Assembly (NCBI RefSeq): GCF_008806955.1
Contig: NZ_CP031727.1
Span: 1,812,001-1,876,000, forward strand
DNA from: Cellvibrio sp. KY-YJ-3
GTDB lineage: Bacteria > Pseudomonadota > Gammaproteobacteria > Pseudomonadales > Cellvibrionaceae
Reading direction: 5' to 3'
DNA: 64,000 bases
The translations under genes were made by a program, and so were the position numbers. The notes beneath the pieces are model-generated. The model saw nothing but the letters and a program-made list of their open reading frames with translations. It was not told the DNA's origin and searched no databases. Positions 1 through 9,632 of the stretch are shown here, in pieces (within the stretch, counting starts at the first letter, position 1; the number at the start of each line of letters is the position of its first letter).

Positions 1-856
1 CCAGCAAATACTGGCCTTGGGTAAAGAATTGCAGAGCATTGGCGTAGGGCGTAGCGACCCCGGTCAGTGGCGAAGGAATTTCAACCGGTTTGACTACTTC
101 GATATTGCGGCCATTGCTGTCAAAGGAGCCGTCCTCCAGCTTTAGCACAATGTCCCACTGATCGCTGGGTTGCCATTGCAGTGTGGCGCGAATAACACGG
201 TTTTCATCGCCGGATTCGTCGCGCCCGAGGGTGGTGTTTTCCATAAAGCCATCGATGCGGCTATCCAATATCGCCAAGCGGCCGCCGACCGTGTCGCTAA
301 TTGGGCCGGAGAGCACCAGGCGAATATCCTGCTCGCCATGTTCTGGTTCGTAAAGCGCGGTGAGTTTGGCTTCGTGTACATCGCCTGGTTTGGCGGTGGT
401 GATACTAATGGCACCCGCTGTCGAGTTTTTGCCAAATAGAATACTTTGCGGGCCGCGCAGAATTTCTACACGTTCCAGGTCAAGAAATGGCGCCCGCGAC
501 AGTTGCGAACGGCCAAAGTGAATACCGTCTACAAATTGCGCGGCGGACTGTTCAAAACCGGGGTTAACCCCGGAGCTAATACCGCGGATGGCGATGTTGG
601 TGCCGATACCTGTTTGTGTCATGTTGAAGCTGGGGATGTAGTCGGCCACCCGTTCAATACTGGTGATCCCGGCATCTTCCAGCTTTTTGCTGGAAAGTGC
701 ATTTACCGAAATTGGCACATCGCGCAGGCTCTGCGGACGTTTTTGGGCGGTCACCATCACCTCTTCCAGAGCGAGGTCATTTTCTTGAGCGATGACCGGC
801 AATGCGAGTTGGGTTGCAATGGCCATGGCAAGAAGGTTGTATTGATAAGCTTTCAC
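1..856 (-). CDS. TonB-dependent outer membrane receptor, N-terminal part (cut by window edge)
   Basis: Only the first 285 codons lie in the window; the gene runs off the left edge with no stop. The start is a GTG at 856-854 with an AGGAGAA ribosome site at 863-869 on the minus strand. The product begins with a signal peptide (MKAYQYNLLAMAIATQ..., cleavage after about residue 23, VIA-QEN). A TonB-box-like stretch LEEVMVTAQKR follows, then the plug domain with SLRDVPISVNALS, a RGI motif and VEILRGPQSILFGKNSTAGAI, all typical of the CirA/FecA-type receptor family. Such proteins import siderophores, cobalamin or oligosaccharides across the outer membrane using TonB energy. The substrate cannot be told from this part. 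No partner gene is visible on the right, where rnpB follows on the other strand. Confidence 0.93.
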   Translation of the reverse strand, partial: MKAYQYNLLAMAIATQLALPVIAQENDLALEEVMVTAQKRPQSLRDVPISVNALSSKKLEDAGITSIERVADYIPSFNMTQTGIGTNIAIRGISSGVNPGFEQSAAQFVDGIHFGRSQLSRAPFLDLERVEILRGPQSILFGKNSTAGAISITTAKPGDVHEAKLTALYEPEHGEQDIRLVLSGPISDTVGGRLAILDSRIDGFMENTTLGRDESGDENRVIRATLQWQPSDQWDIVLKLEDGSFDSNGRNIEVVKPVEIPSPLTGVATPYANALQFFTQGQYLL

Positions 857-1080
857 TAGAAGTTCTCCTGCGCTTTTATTGTGAGATCCGATTCAGGGGG
901 GAGATAAGCCGTAATAACCGGTAATTGAATTACGTTAATTAATAGCCTAAGGCGGCCAAAATACCAGTTAAAAGCCTCATTTGGCGATATTTGGTCATAA
1001 GCAGGATGATATAGGTGAACTTGTTGGCAAAAGTTAGTGAAAAGGCGACAGAAAAACTGGGTGTTGCACAATCGTCGAAC

Positions 1081-1109
1081 TTGCACTTGTTGCCGCGGGC
1101 AGTTAATGT
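1081..1109 (+). promoter_or_regulatory. Probable rnpB promoter
   Basis: TTGCAC at 1081-1086 and TAATGT at 1104-1109 are separated by 17 bp. The predicted transcription start (about 1116) falls on the first paired base of the RNase P RNA. The -10 match is weak, so the positional fit is the main support. Confidence 0.45.
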
Positions 1110-1116
1110 GCCGCCT

Positions 1117-1502
<386 letters not shown>

Positions 1503-1613
1503 ATTCTGCTTTTTAGCTAGTGCGTGACCTCTAGTTTGTGGTTTGTAGTTCTCTTCAAGGTCGATATAGACCGAATCCTTCTAAAGATCCCTGCTTATTA
1601 CCGCGAAATAATC

Positions 1614-1642
1614 GCAAACTTAATGTTTTACATTAGGTTTGC
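1614..1642. repeat. Inverted repeat in the rnpB-mraZ gap
   Basis: GCAAACTTAATG (1614-1625) and CATTAGGTTTGC (1631-1642) are inverted copies with one mismatch and a 5-base loop (TTTTA). It has no run of T directly after it, so it is a poor terminator and may be a protein-binding site. The rest of 1503-1770 shows no gene that I can support. Confidence 0.5.
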
Positions 1643-1770
1643 GCGCTATCGCTTTGTTTTATCTGTTTATGTTGGTTTTTGCAGCGTTGCTTTTATGTCT
1701 TTTCCCTTCTTGTTCGCCGATTTTTCCTGATTTTTCCCGTGAAATTACCCATGTTTTCGCGCCAGCTCGC

Positions 1771-1798
1771 TTGACTTTGACCTGCTCCGATTTATAGT
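1771..1798 (+). promoter_or_regulatory. Main promoter of the dcw cluster (Pmra)
   Basis: TTGACT (1771-1776) and TATAGT (1793-1798) with a 16-bp spacer give a good sigma-70 promoter about 80 bp ahead of mraZ. Transcription should start near 1805, so the MraZ boxes lie in the leader just downstream, as in other bacteria with mraZ. It probably drives much of the tightly packed cluster up to lpxC. Confidence 0.75.
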
Positions 1799-1805
1799 GA
1801 GCACC

Positions 1806-1880
1806 GTGGGGAAAAGTGGGTATTTGTGGTTTTTTGTGGCTTTTTGTGAAAAGCAATCCCGTCAAGTGGTGAAAAGTGGC
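1806..1880 (+). promoter_or_regulatory. Array of MraZ operator boxes with 10-bp phasing
   Basis: GTGGG (1806), GTGGG (1816), GTGGT (1826), GTGGC (1836) and a degenerate GTGAA (1846) recur every 10 bp. After one missed turn, GTGGT (1866) and GTGGC (1876) continue in the same phase. MraZ of Escherichia coli is known to bind direct TGGGN repeats separated by 5 bp upstream of its own gene, which equals this 10-bp period. The last box contains the GTG start codon of mraZ itself, so bound MraZ would cover the ribosome site and the start of its own gene. Confidence 0.8.
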
Positions 1881-2316
1881 TACAGGCAGTTATTCCATCA
1901 GCATGGACCCCAAGGGTCGCATGGCGATACCAGCGCGCATTCGCGACTCGCTGCTGTCGACTGGCGCCGGGAGTTTATGGGTGACTGCGCATATGTATGA
2001 GCGCTGCCTGCTGGTTTACTCCGAATCCGAATGGGAACCCGTACTCGCCAAAATTCAGGCCCTGCCTTCGGGTAATGAGCAAGTCCGTAAGATTCAGCGT
2101 CGCTTTATGGGGCAGGCGGTGAACTTGGAAATGGATGCAAATGGCCGGATTTTGGTTCCCCCCACCCTGCGCGACTTTGCGCATCTGGATAAAAAACTGA
2201 TGTTGGTCTGCCTGGGCAACAAGTTTGAGCTGTGGAACGAAGACAGCTGGAACGCGCTCATGGATCAATCCATCGATGGCGAAATGCCAGCCGAATTACA
2301 AAATCTTTCTTTCTAG
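1876..2316 (+). CDS. mraZ: MraZ, transcriptional regulator of the dcw cluster
   Basis: This 146-residue protein has two tandem SpoVT/AbrB-like halves. The first carries [15 protein letters not shown] (about residues 10-24) and the second [15 protein letters not shown] (about 85-99); each contains the family DxxGR core. MraZ is a DNA-binding protein that represses its own cluster and localises to the nucleoid in E. coli. The GTG start at 1876 puts the first DxxGR motif at the usual distance from the N-terminus. It is the first gene of the cluster, followed after 8 bp by rsmH. Self-regulation is suggested by the operator boxes at 1806-1880. Confidence 0.96.
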   Translation: MATGSYSISMDPKGRMAIPARIRDSLLSTGAGSLWVTAHMYERCLLVYSESEWEPVLAKIQALPSGNEQVRKIQRRFMGQAVNLEMDANGRILVPPTLRDFAHLDKKLMLVCLGNKFELWNEDSWNALMDQSIDGEMPAELQNLSF

Positions 2317-2324
2317 GTATCTAC

Positions 2325-3254
2325 GTGTCTGACGCTCAACACATCACCGTGCTCCTGAACGAGGCGGTAGAGGCACTGGTTACCGATACCTCCGGTTTTT
2401 ACGTGGATGGCACCTTCGGGCGCGGTGGTCACAGTGGTTTGATCCTGCAGCAGTTGGCGCTTGATGGTCGCCTGTTGGGCATTGATAAAGACCTTGCGGC
2501 GATTGCCACCGCCAATGCCCGTTTTGGCAGCGACGCGCGTTTTGCCATCGCCCATGGTTCGTTTGCCGAGTTGGCGGCGCTAATCGATGAGCGCGGTATG
2601 ACCGGCAAGGTGACCGGGGTGTTGTTGGATTTGGGGGTGTCATCGCCCCAGCTGGATGAAGCCGAGCGCGGTTTTAGCTTCATGCAGGACGGCCCGCTCG
2701 ATATGCGTATGGATCAAACCCGCGGCCAGAGTGCGGCGGAGTGGGTCAACAGCGCCGGTGAAGATGAAATTACCTGGGTGCTGAAAGAGTTTGGTGAGGA
2801 GCGGTTCGCCAAGCGCATGGCACGCGCGATTATCGCCGAGCGCCAAAAACAGCCGTTTACGCGCACCAAACATTTGGCGGAAGTGATTAAAGAAGCCAAT
2901 CCGGCGTGGGAAAAGGGTAAGCACCCTGCCACGCGCGCGTTTCAAGCGATTCGCATTCAGGTCAACAACGAGCTGGGCGATCTGGAATCGGTATTGGATC
3001 AGGCCCTGACAGTGCTGGCTCCCGGCGGGCGTTTGGTGGTGATCAGTTTTCACTCGCTGGAAGATCGTGTGGTGAAGCGCTTTATTCGCCGCCAAGAGTT
3101 GGGCGACCCGGTGCCTAAAGGGCTGCCGATTCGCGATGACCAATTAAATAAACGCATGCGCTCGCTCGGCAAGGCAATCAAAGCGAGCGATGCAGAGGTA
3201 AACGCCAATGTTCGGTCGCGCAGTGCGGTGATGCGTGTAGCCGAGAAATTGTAA
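2325..3254 (+). CDS. rsmH: 16S rRNA m4C1402 methyltransferase RsmH (MraW)
   Basis: RsmH uses S-adenosylmethionine to methylate N4 of C1402 in 16S rRNA. The product is 309 residues, close to the 313 of E. coli. The N-terminus [13 protein letters not shown], the SAM-binding segment [16 protein letters not shown], the segment [12 protein letters not shown], then [16 protein letters not shown] and the C-terminal [13 protein letters not shown] are all family hallmarks. A longer frame exists upstream inside mraZ, but the GTG at 2325 gives the family-typical N-terminus and lies 8 bp after the mraZ stop. Normal second gene of the dcw cluster. Confidence 0.97.
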   Translation: MSDAQHITVLLNEAVEALVTDTSGFYVDGTFGRGGHSGLILQQLALDGRLLGIDKDLAAIATANARFGSDARFAIAHGSFAELAALIDERGMTGKVTGVLLDLGVSSPQLDEAERGFSFMQDGPLDMRMDQTRGQSAAEWVNSAGEDEITWVLKEFGEERFAKRMARAIIAERQKQPFTRTKHLAEVIKEANPAWEKGKHPATRAFQAIRIQVNNELGDLESVLDQALTVLAPGGRLVVISFHSLEDRVVKRFIRRQELGDPVPKGLPIRDDQLNKRMRSLGKAIKASDAEVNANVRSRSAVMRVAEKL

Positions 3255-3342
3255 ATCCCGATTGTTCGTCGATTGAATCAAAACAAAAGCAGCTATCAGT
3301 CAGTTACACAGAACCTTCACCACAATAATTGCCAGGGATTCC

Positions 3343-3699
3343 ATGAACAGAAACCTCCAATCACAAAAACCACCTGCGACCGGCGTTTTGCTGGTGGTGG
3401 CGGTATTGTGGCTGGCAACGGTGGTTTCTGCGCTCGGGGTAGTGGCGACGACACAACTGGTGCGCCGCGATGTAAACAGCTTGGAAACCCTGCGGCGTGA
3501 GGCTGCACAGTTGCAAGTACAGTGGGGTCAGTATTTGCTGGAGCAGAGCACCTGGGCGGCCTATGGTCGCGTTGAGAATGCCGCAATCTCCGAGCTGAAT
3601 ATGATGGCTCCCACACCGGAAGAGATTGTAATGATCTCTGGTGATCGCATTATCGATGGTCGCGGTCAGGTGCAGGCACCTGCGGCAGGTGGACAATGA
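3343..3699 (+). CDS. ftsL: Cell division protein FtsL
   Basis: This small bitopic membrane protein of the divisome has 118 residues. A short cytoplasmic N-terminus is followed by one membrane segment (VLLVVAVLWLATVVSALGVV, about 15-34) and a periplasmic coiled-coil-like stretch with heptad Leu/Val positions (TQLVRRDVNSLETLRREAAQ region). In E. coli FtsL pairs with FtsB and FtsQ and activates FtsW-FtsI. Sequence conservation in this family is low; the call rests on size, topology and position between rsmH and ftsI. Its stop overlaps the ftsI start by 4 bases (ATGA). An 88-bp gap separates it from rsmH. Confidence 0.93.
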   Translation: MNRNLQSQKPPATGVLLVVAVLWLATVVSALGVVATTQLVRRDVNSLETLRREAAQLQVQWGQYLLEQSTWAAYGRVENAAISELNMMAPTPEEIVMISGDRIIDGRGQVQAPAAGGQ

Positions 3700-5552
3700 G
3701 CCGCTCTTCGGCATTTGAGCCGCGCCGCGCGCGTCCGCTCGCCAAACCTGATCACAAGCCGCTCAAGGTGGCACGCTGGCGTTTCTACAGCGTCGGATTG
3801 GTATTGGCGATTCTGGTGGCGGTATTGATAGTGCATGTTGCCAGCTTGCAAGTGCTGCCCAACGCCGATAAAGGTTATGAATTCCTGCAGGATCAAGGCG
3901 AGTCGCGCACCCTGCGCACGGAAATTATTCCGGCCTACCGTGGTGTAATCACTGATCGCAACGGCTCGCCATTGGCGGTGAGTACTCCCGTCTCCACGCT
4001 GTGGGCCAACCCCAAAGTTTTATCCCAGGCACCTCATCGCATTGCCGACTTGGCTCAAGCACTCAAAGCTAACAAGACGGAATTGGAGTCGCGTCTGGCG
4101 CGTTACGCCAATAAAGAATTTATGTATCTGCAGCGTCAAATGTCACCCGAAGCCGCGCAAGCGGTTTTGTCGTTGGATGTGCCCGGGGTTTACGAGCAAA
4201 TTGAATATCACCGTTATTACCCCGCTGCTGATGTGGCTGCTCATTTGGTGGGCATGACCGATGTGGATGATCGCGGTCAGGAAGGCATGGAGCTCGCTTA
4301 CGACGCTTGGCTCACGGGTGAAAATGGCGCCAAAGAAGTATTGAAGGATTTGCGTGGGCGCACGGTAAAAGAATTGCGCTTGGTGAAAGCGGCGCGCCCC
4401 GGTCAAAACCTGACGCTCAGTATTGATTTACGCCTGCAATATCTTGCGCATCGCGAATTAAAAAAAGCGGTTGAGGCCAGCAGTGCAGTTGCCGGCTCAA
4501 TTGTCATTCTCGATGTGCTCACCGGTGAAGTGCTCGCGATTTCTAATTTGCCCAGCTTTAACCCCAATGATCGCAGCCGCGCCCGTGGCGACGGCTTGCG
4601 CAATCGCGCCATTACCGATTTGTACGAGCCAGGTTCAACCGTAAAACCCTGGGTGGTACTCGCGGCGCTCGATAGTGGCAAATTCAAACCGGAAGATATT
4701 ATCGATACCAACCCCGGTTACTTTATGGTGGGCAGCAAGCCCATTAAAGATCACCGCAATTACGGGGCGATGGATTTGGCTATGGCGATTGCCAAATCCA
4801 GCAACATCGCCATGACCAAAATTTCCTTTGCATTGGATACCAATACCGTGCGCGATATGTTTGCGCGTTTGGGGGCATCGCAACCTGTGGGTACCGGTTT
4901 CCCCGGAGAAGGTACAGGCAATGTGCCCGTGCTTAAACCGCTGCAGCGAATTGAGCGCGCCAACATTTCTTACGGCTACGCCATGACCATGACGCCGCTG
5001 CAAGTAGTACAGGCTTATGGGGTAATTGCCTCCGGTGGCGTGAAGCGACCAGTATCGTTACTGCGTGTGGATAATGCGCCGCAAGGCGAACGGGTGATCG
5101 ATAAAAAATATACCGATCAGGTTACACAAATGCTCAAGCGCGTGGTGACGGCTGAGGGCACAGGCTCACGCGCAAAAGCAATTTCCTATTCGGTCGCCGG
5201 AAAAACCGGAACTGCATACAAGGCAATTAATGGTCGCTACTCGGACAAACAAATTGCTTCGTTTATTGGTATGGCACCGGCTGATAATCCGCGCATTGTT
5301 GCCATGGTGATTGTCGATGAACCGCAAGGCTCAGGTATTTACACCAACGGTGGCTGGGTTGCTGCACCTGCGTTTTCAAAAGTGGCGGAAGATGCACTGC
5401 GTATGTTGCAAGTGCCGCCCGATAATATTTATCAGCATGACAACAAAGAGATAGTTGATAAAGCCGCTAGCAAAACTGCACCGGCGAAAACGGTGGAAAG
5501 TGAAAAACCCGCGGTAAAAGCTGCGCCTATGAATGAGAGGTCAGCCACATGA
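3696..5552 (+). CDS. ftsI: Peptidoglycan D,D-transpeptidase FtsI (penicillin-binding protein 3)
   Basis: Septal transpeptidase that cross-links peptidoglycan at division together with FtsW. It has one N-terminal membrane anchor (about residues 30-50), a pedestal domain with RGVITDRNG, and the transpeptidase domain. The active-site motifs are all present: S314-T-V-K317 (in EPGSTVKPW), S368-S-N370 and K503-T-G-T. Length is 618 residues against 588 in E. coli; the extra is mainly a Lys/Ala/Glu-rich tail after residue 575, near the C-terminus. The gene overlaps ftsL and murE by 4 bases at each side, suggesting coupled translation. Confidence 0.98.
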   Translation: MSRSSAFEPRRARPLAKPDHKPLKVARWRFYSVGLVLAILVAVLIVHVASLQVLPNADKGYEFLQDQGESRTLRTEIIPAYRGVITDRNGSPLAVSTPVSTLWANPKVLSQAPHRIADLAQALKANKTELESRLARYANKEFMYLQRQMSPEAAQAVLSLDVPGVYEQIEYHRYYPAADVAAHLVGMTDVDDRGQEGMELAYDAWLTGENGAKEVLKDLRGRTVKELRLVKAARPGQNLTLSIDLRLQYLAHRELKKAVEASSAVAGSIVILDVLTGEVLAISNLPSFNPNDRSRARGDGLRNRAITDLYEPGSTVKPWVVLAALDSGKFKPEDIIDTNPGYFMVGSKPIKDHRNYGAMDLAMAIAKSSNIAMTKISFALDTNTVRDMFARLGASQPVGTGFPGEGTGNVPVLKPLQRIERANISYGYAMTMTPLQVVQAYGVIASGGVKRPVSLLRVDNAPQGERVIDKKYTDQVTQMLKRVVTAEGTGSRAKAISYSVAGKTGTAYKAINGRYSDKQIASFIGMAPADNPRIVAMVIVDEPQGSGIYTNGGWVAAPAFSKVAEDALRMLQVPPDNIYQHDNKEIVDKAASKTAPAKTVESEKPAVKAAPMNERSAT

Positions 5553-7129
5553 TGACCTCTCATTATTCCCGCCGCCCGGTAGCGCTGTGCGATTTACTAC
5601 CGAATCTTGCGCTGGAAAAAGCCGCAACGATTACTGTGGGTAATTTGTGCCTGGATACCCGCCAATTAAAAACTGGCGATGCGTTTATTGCATTGGTTGG
5701 TAATAAAGTGGATGGCCGCGATTTTATTGCCAAAGCGATTGAGTTGGGCGCCAGTGTAATTTTGGTAGAGGCTGATAAAAATTGGCAGGGCATTGATTGG
5801 TTGGGCAGCGTTCCGGTTATCGCCGTAGAACAACTCGCGTCGCAAGTCAGTGCTATTGCGGCGCGCTTTTTTGATGAGCCCAGTAAAAAAGTTCAGTTGT
5901 TGGGTATCACCGGCACTAACGGCAAAACCACCTGCAGTTTATTAGCGGCGCAATTGTTGGCGAGATTGCAGCGCAAGTCGGCAGTAGTTGGCACGCTGGG
6001 GTATGGAGTGCTTGATGCAACGGCCTTGGCGCCCATGGCGCAGCAAGTCAGCGCATTACATTCAACCGGATTAACTACGCCGGATCCAATCGCCTTGCAG
6101 CGTATTTTGGCCGAATTGGTACATGACGGCGCTACCGCTATTGCGATAGAAGTGTCATCGCACAGCTTGCAACAAAAGCGTGTTGCCAGCGTGAGTATTC
6201 ACACGGCTATTTTTACCAATCTCACGCAAGATCATTTGGATTATCACGGCGATTTAACCAGTTACGGCAATGCCAAAGCGCAATTATTGAATGCCCAAGG
6301 TTTGCAAACTGCAGTTGTTAATCTTGATGACGCATGGGCCAAAAGTTTGGTTAACAAAGTGCCGGCCGGCGTCACTGCACTTACCTATTCAACCCAAACC
6401 GTTGCTGATATTTACGCTCAAAATATTGAGCTGCACGCCTTTGGTGTCAGCGCAAATATAGTTACACCGTGGGGCACTGCAAAAATCAACTCGCCGCTTT
6501 TAGGCGAATTTAATCTCAGTAATTTACTGGCAGTCATTGGCGCGGTTGCCCTGCAAGGGTTTCCTCTCGATGCAATTGTTGCGCACATACCGGAATTATT
6601 GCCAGCCCCGGGCCGCATGCAGCAAGTGGTGGTTGATCAACAGGCTCAGCAAGTTCAAGTAATTGTGGATTACGCCCACACCCCCGATGCACTGGAAAAT
6701 ACCTTGAATGCAATTCAGCAGCACAAGGCGGGCAACATCTGGACAGTGTTTGGCTGTGGTGGTGATCGCGATAAAACCAAGCGCCCGCAAATGGGCACCA
6801 TTGCGGAGCGGTTAAGTGATTATGTGATTGTCACTAATGATAATCCTCGCTCGGAAGATCCTTCTGCTATTGCCGGTGAAATTCTGCGCGGTATGAATCG
6901 GCCTAGCGGTTGCTTGGTTATTGCCGATCGTGCACAGGCAATTGATTTTGCCGTGCAGCAAGCCAAGGCGGGCGACATAGTGTTAATCGCAGGCAAGGGG
7001 CATGAGGATTATCAAATCTTCGCCAAGCAAACCCTGCCTTTTAGCGATACCAAACAGGCGCGTATTGCATTGCAAAAACGCATTGCCAAATTTGAAAATG
7101 ACGAAACGTCACAAGGGGCTACACCATGA
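5549..7129 (+). CDS. murE: UDP-MurNAc-L-Ala-D-Glu: meso-diaminopimelate ligase MurE
   Basis: Cytoplasmic ATP-dependent ligase that adds the third stem residue of the peptidoglycan precursor. The P-loop GITGTNGKTTCSLLA, the central EVSSHSLQQKR (SHxLxxxR) and the C-terminal TNDNPRSEDP are visible. The DNPR motif is the known signature of enzymes that use meso-diaminopimelate rather than lysine, in keeping with a Gram-negative wall. The length, 526 residues, is slightly more than the 495 of E. coli. The start ATG overlaps the ftsI stop and the end overlaps murF by 4 bases. Confidence 0.98.
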   Translation: MMTSHYSRRPVALCDLLPNLALEKAATITVGNLCLDTRQLKTGDAFIALVGNKVDGRDFIAKAIELGASVILVEADKNWQGIDWLGSVPVIAVEQLASQVSAIAARFFDEPSKKVQLLGITGTNGKTTCSLLAAQLLARLQRKSAVVGTLGYGVLDATALAPMAQQVSALHSTGLTTPDPIALQRILAELVHDGATAIAIEVSSHSLQQKRVASVSIHTAIFTNLTQDHLDYHGDLTSYGNAKAQLLNAQGLQTAVVNLDDAWAKSLVNKVPAGVTALTYSTQTVADIYAQNIELHAFGVSANIVTPWGTAKINSPLLGEFNLSNLLAVIGAVALQGFPLDAIVAHIPELLPAPGRMQQVVVDQQAQQVQVIVDYAHTPDALENTLNAIQQHKAGNIWTVFGCGGDRDKTKRPQMGTIAERLSDYVIVTNDNPRSEDPSAIAGEILRGMNRPSGCLVIADRAQAIDFAVQQAKAGDIVLIAGKGHEDYQIFAKQTLPFSDTKQARIALQKRIAKFENDETSQGATP

Positions 7130-8517
7130 TCAAGCCTCTAACTTTAAAATGGGTTGAGGAATTTATTGCAGCGCGTAAACCTTTGCGTGCTGTCACTGCA
7201 AAATGCCATCAGGGCGATGCAGAATTTACTGCGGTCAGTATTGATTCGCGCACCTTGAATGCAGGTGAATTGTTTATCGCATTGCGCGGTGAGCATTTTG
7301 ATGCGCACGATTTTATTGCCGACGCTGTTGCCAAAAAACCTTGTGCACTTGTGGTAGAACGCTTTTTGCCCGAGATTAAATTGCCGCAACTCGTAGTGAG
7401 TGATTCACTGTTGGCGCTCGGGCAAATTGCTGCACTCAACCGCAGCTTATTTGCTCGTCCAGTTATTGCCATTACCGGCAGCAGCGGAAAAACCACAGTA
7501 AAAACCTTGCTCGCCGGCATTCTTGCTGAATGTGGGCCAACCCATGCAACCAAGGGGAATTTTAATAACCATATTGGTGTGCCATTAACATTGCTGCAGC
7601 TCGAAGCGCATCATGAGTTTGCTGTAATTGAAATGGGTGCGAGCGGCCCTGGCGAAATTGAATACCTATGCTCACTTGCCGCGCCACAAATCACCATGGT
7701 CAACAATGTGATGGCCGCGCACATTCAAGGGTTTGGTTCACTGCAAGGTGTTGCGCGCGCCAAAGGTGAAATTTACGCCGCACTTCCCACGACCGGTGTC
7801 GCCGTAGTGAATATGGATGATCGCTTCGCTCCTGACTGGTTGTCCGCCTTAACTAATCGTCGCGTGCTTCGTGTGTCATTTAAAGATACCGGTGCCGATT
7901 GTTTTGCGCAGGATATTCAAACCAGCGCCAACAGTTTGGAATTTGCCATCAACCTGAATGGCCAAGCCATGCAAGTGAGCCTGAATGCGCAGGGCGAACA
8001 CAATGTTCGCAATGCCTTAATGGCCGCTGCTTGTGCCTCTGCCGTGGGTGCAGATTTGCAAAAAATTAAACAAGGGCTTGCTAACTTTGCGCCAGTTGCT
8101 GGCCGCATGAGTCGTCATATCGGTATTAATGATGTGGCAATTATTGATGATAGCTACAACGCTAACCCTGGTTCAGTGCGCGCGGCTATCGATGTGCTTG
8201 CACAAAAAAAGAATAGCATTTTGGTATTAGGCGATTTGGGTGAGCTGGGGCCAGAAGCGCCGCAGTTACACACAGAGCTGGGTGAATATGCGCGCGCCAA
8301 AAAACTGAGCCATTTATTTACGGTTGGCAAACTCAGTGAAAATGCGAGCCAGGCATTTGGAGCTGGGGCGGAACACTTTGCGGACAAAACCGCTTTGGTT
8401 GCGCGCTTAAAAGCTATCGCCAATAAAAAAACCACCATTCTTATTAAAGGTTCCCGCAGCGCAGCAATGGATACCGTTGTGCGTGAACTCTGTGTTTCGG
8501 CAGGAGAAAATCACTAA
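7126..8517 (+). CDS. murF: UDP-MurNAc-tripeptide: D-Ala-D-Ala ligase MurF
   Basis: Adds the D-alanyl-D-alanine dipeptide that completes the UDP-MurNAc-pentapeptide. At 463 residues it is of normal size. Visible landmarks are the substrate-binding [19 protein letters not shown], the P-loop [30 protein letters not shown], the [10 protein letters not shown] segment and [18 protein letters not shown]. The start codon overlaps the murE stop (ATGA) and the stop overlaps the mraY start by one base (TAATG), a compact operon arrangement. Confidence 0.98.
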   Translation: MIKPLTLKWVEEFIAARKPLRAVTAKCHQGDAEFTAVSIDSRTLNAGELFIALRGEHFDAHDFIADAVAKKPCALVVERFLPEIKLPQLVVSDSLLALGQIAALNRSLFARPVIAITGSSGKTTVKTLLAGILAECGPTHATKGNFNNHIGVPLTLLQLEAHHEFAVIEMGASGPGEIEYLCSLAAPQITMVNNVMAAHIQGFGSLQGVARAKGEIYAALPTTGVAVVNMDDRFAPDWLSALTNRRVLRVSFKDTGADCFAQDIQTSANSLEFAINLNGQAMQVSLNAQGEHNVRNALMAAACASAVGADLQKIKQGLANFAPVAGRMSRHIGINDVAIIDDSYNANPGSVRAAIDVLAQKKNSILVLGDLGELGPEAPQLHTELGEYARAKKLSHLFTVGKLSENASQAFGAGAEHFADKTALVARLKAIANKKTTILIKGSRSAAMDTVVRELCVSAGENH

Positions 8518-9599
8518 TGCTTTACTGGCTAGCAGAATACTTACAAGAATACCTGCGCAGTTTTGCAGTGTTTCAATATTTAACGGTGCGCGCCATTTTA
8601 GGCGTGCTCACCGCATTAGGTATTTCGTTGTTACTTGGGCCTTGGTTCATTCGTCGCTTAACAGAATTGCGTATTGGTCAATCTATTCGCAACGACGGCC
8701 CTCAATCGCACTTGAGTAAATCCGGCACACCCACCATGGGTGGCGCATTGATTTTGTCGGCAATTTTTATCAGCACCTTGCTCTGGGCCAATTTATCTAA
8801 TCGCTATGTGTGGGTCGTGCTGATTGTCACCGCAATTTTTGGTGCAGTAGGCTGGGTGGATGATTACCGTAAAGTAGCCAAGCGCGATTCCCGTGGATTA
8901 CCTGCACGGTGGAAATATTTTTGGCAGTCAGTGGCTGGCTTTGGCGCAGCGGTATTTCTGTATTACACCGCACAAACTCCTGCAGAGACTCAATTGTTTA
9001 TTCCCTTCTTTAAAAATGTCGCGCTCGACCTGGGCATTTTTTACATAGTGTTTACCTATTTTGTGATTGTAGGAACCAGTAATGCGGTAAACCTGACCGA
9101 CGGGTTGGATGGCTTGGCAATTATGCCGAGTGTAATGGTGGCGGGAGCATTAGCGGTCATTGCTTATTTGGCAGGGCATTCACAATTTTCCCAATATTTA
9201 AACATTGCTTATATCCCCGGTGCTGGTGAATTGGTTGTGTTTTGTTGTGCGCTAGTGGGGGCTGGCCTTGGTTTCCTCTGGTTCAACACTTATCCCGCAC
9301 AAGTATTTATGGGTGATGTGGGCGCTTTGGCATTAGGTGCGGCGCTTGGTTTAATCGCCGTCATAGTTCGTCACGAAATTGTACTGTTTATTATGGGCGG
9401 CATTTTTGTACTCGAAACTGTCTCGGTTATTTTGCAAGTGGCTTCATTTAAATTAACCGGTCGGCGCATTTTCCGCATGGCGCCAATTCATCATCATTTT
9501 GAATTAAAAGGTTGGCCTGAGCCGCGCGTGATTGTGCGTTTTTGGATTATCACCCTGGTATTGGTATTGATTGGTTTGGCGACGTTAAAAATTCGTTAA
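8517..9599 (+). CDS. mraY: Phospho-MurNAc-pentapeptide transferase MraY (lipid I synthase)
   Basis: Integral membrane enzyme that moves phospho-MurNAc-pentapeptide to undecaprenyl phosphate. The 360-residue length equals that of E. coli. About ten membrane segments can be seen. Conserved cytoplasmic loops are present: TPTMGGALI, the catalytic aspartates in WVDDYRK and in [22 protein letters not shown], and the histidine-rich [14 protein letters not shown]. Start and stop fit tightly with murF and murD. Confidence 0.98.
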   Translation: MLYWLAEYLQEYLRSFAVFQYLTVRAILGVLTALGISLLLGPWFIRRLTELRIGQSIRNDGPQSHLSKSGTPTMGGALILSAIFISTLLWANLSNRYVWVVLIVTAIFGAVGWVDDYRKVAKRDSRGLPARWKYFWQSVAGFGAAVFLYYTAQTPAETQLFIPFFKNVALDLGIFYIVFTYFVIVGTSNAVNLTDGLDGLAIMPSVMVAGALAVIAYLAGHSQFSQYLNIAYIPGAGELVVFCCALVGAGLGFLWFNTYPAQVFMGDVGALALGAALGLIAVIVRHEIVLFIMGGIFVLETVSVILQVASFKLTGRRIFRMAPIHHHFELKGWPEPRVIVRFWIITLVLVLIGLATLKIR

Positions 9600-9632
9600 T
9601 GATTGTTTTATATAAATTTGGAGTGTGTGTCT

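Noticed and set aside
446-859. Plus-strand frames in 170-859
   Set aside because: They are antisense to the TonB receptor gene, which has the signal peptide, TonB box and plug motifs.
901-945. AACCGGTAA and TTAATTAA palindromic bits upstream of the first TonB receptor
   Set aside because: They are short and AT-rich; the match to a LacI-family operator is not strong enough to call.
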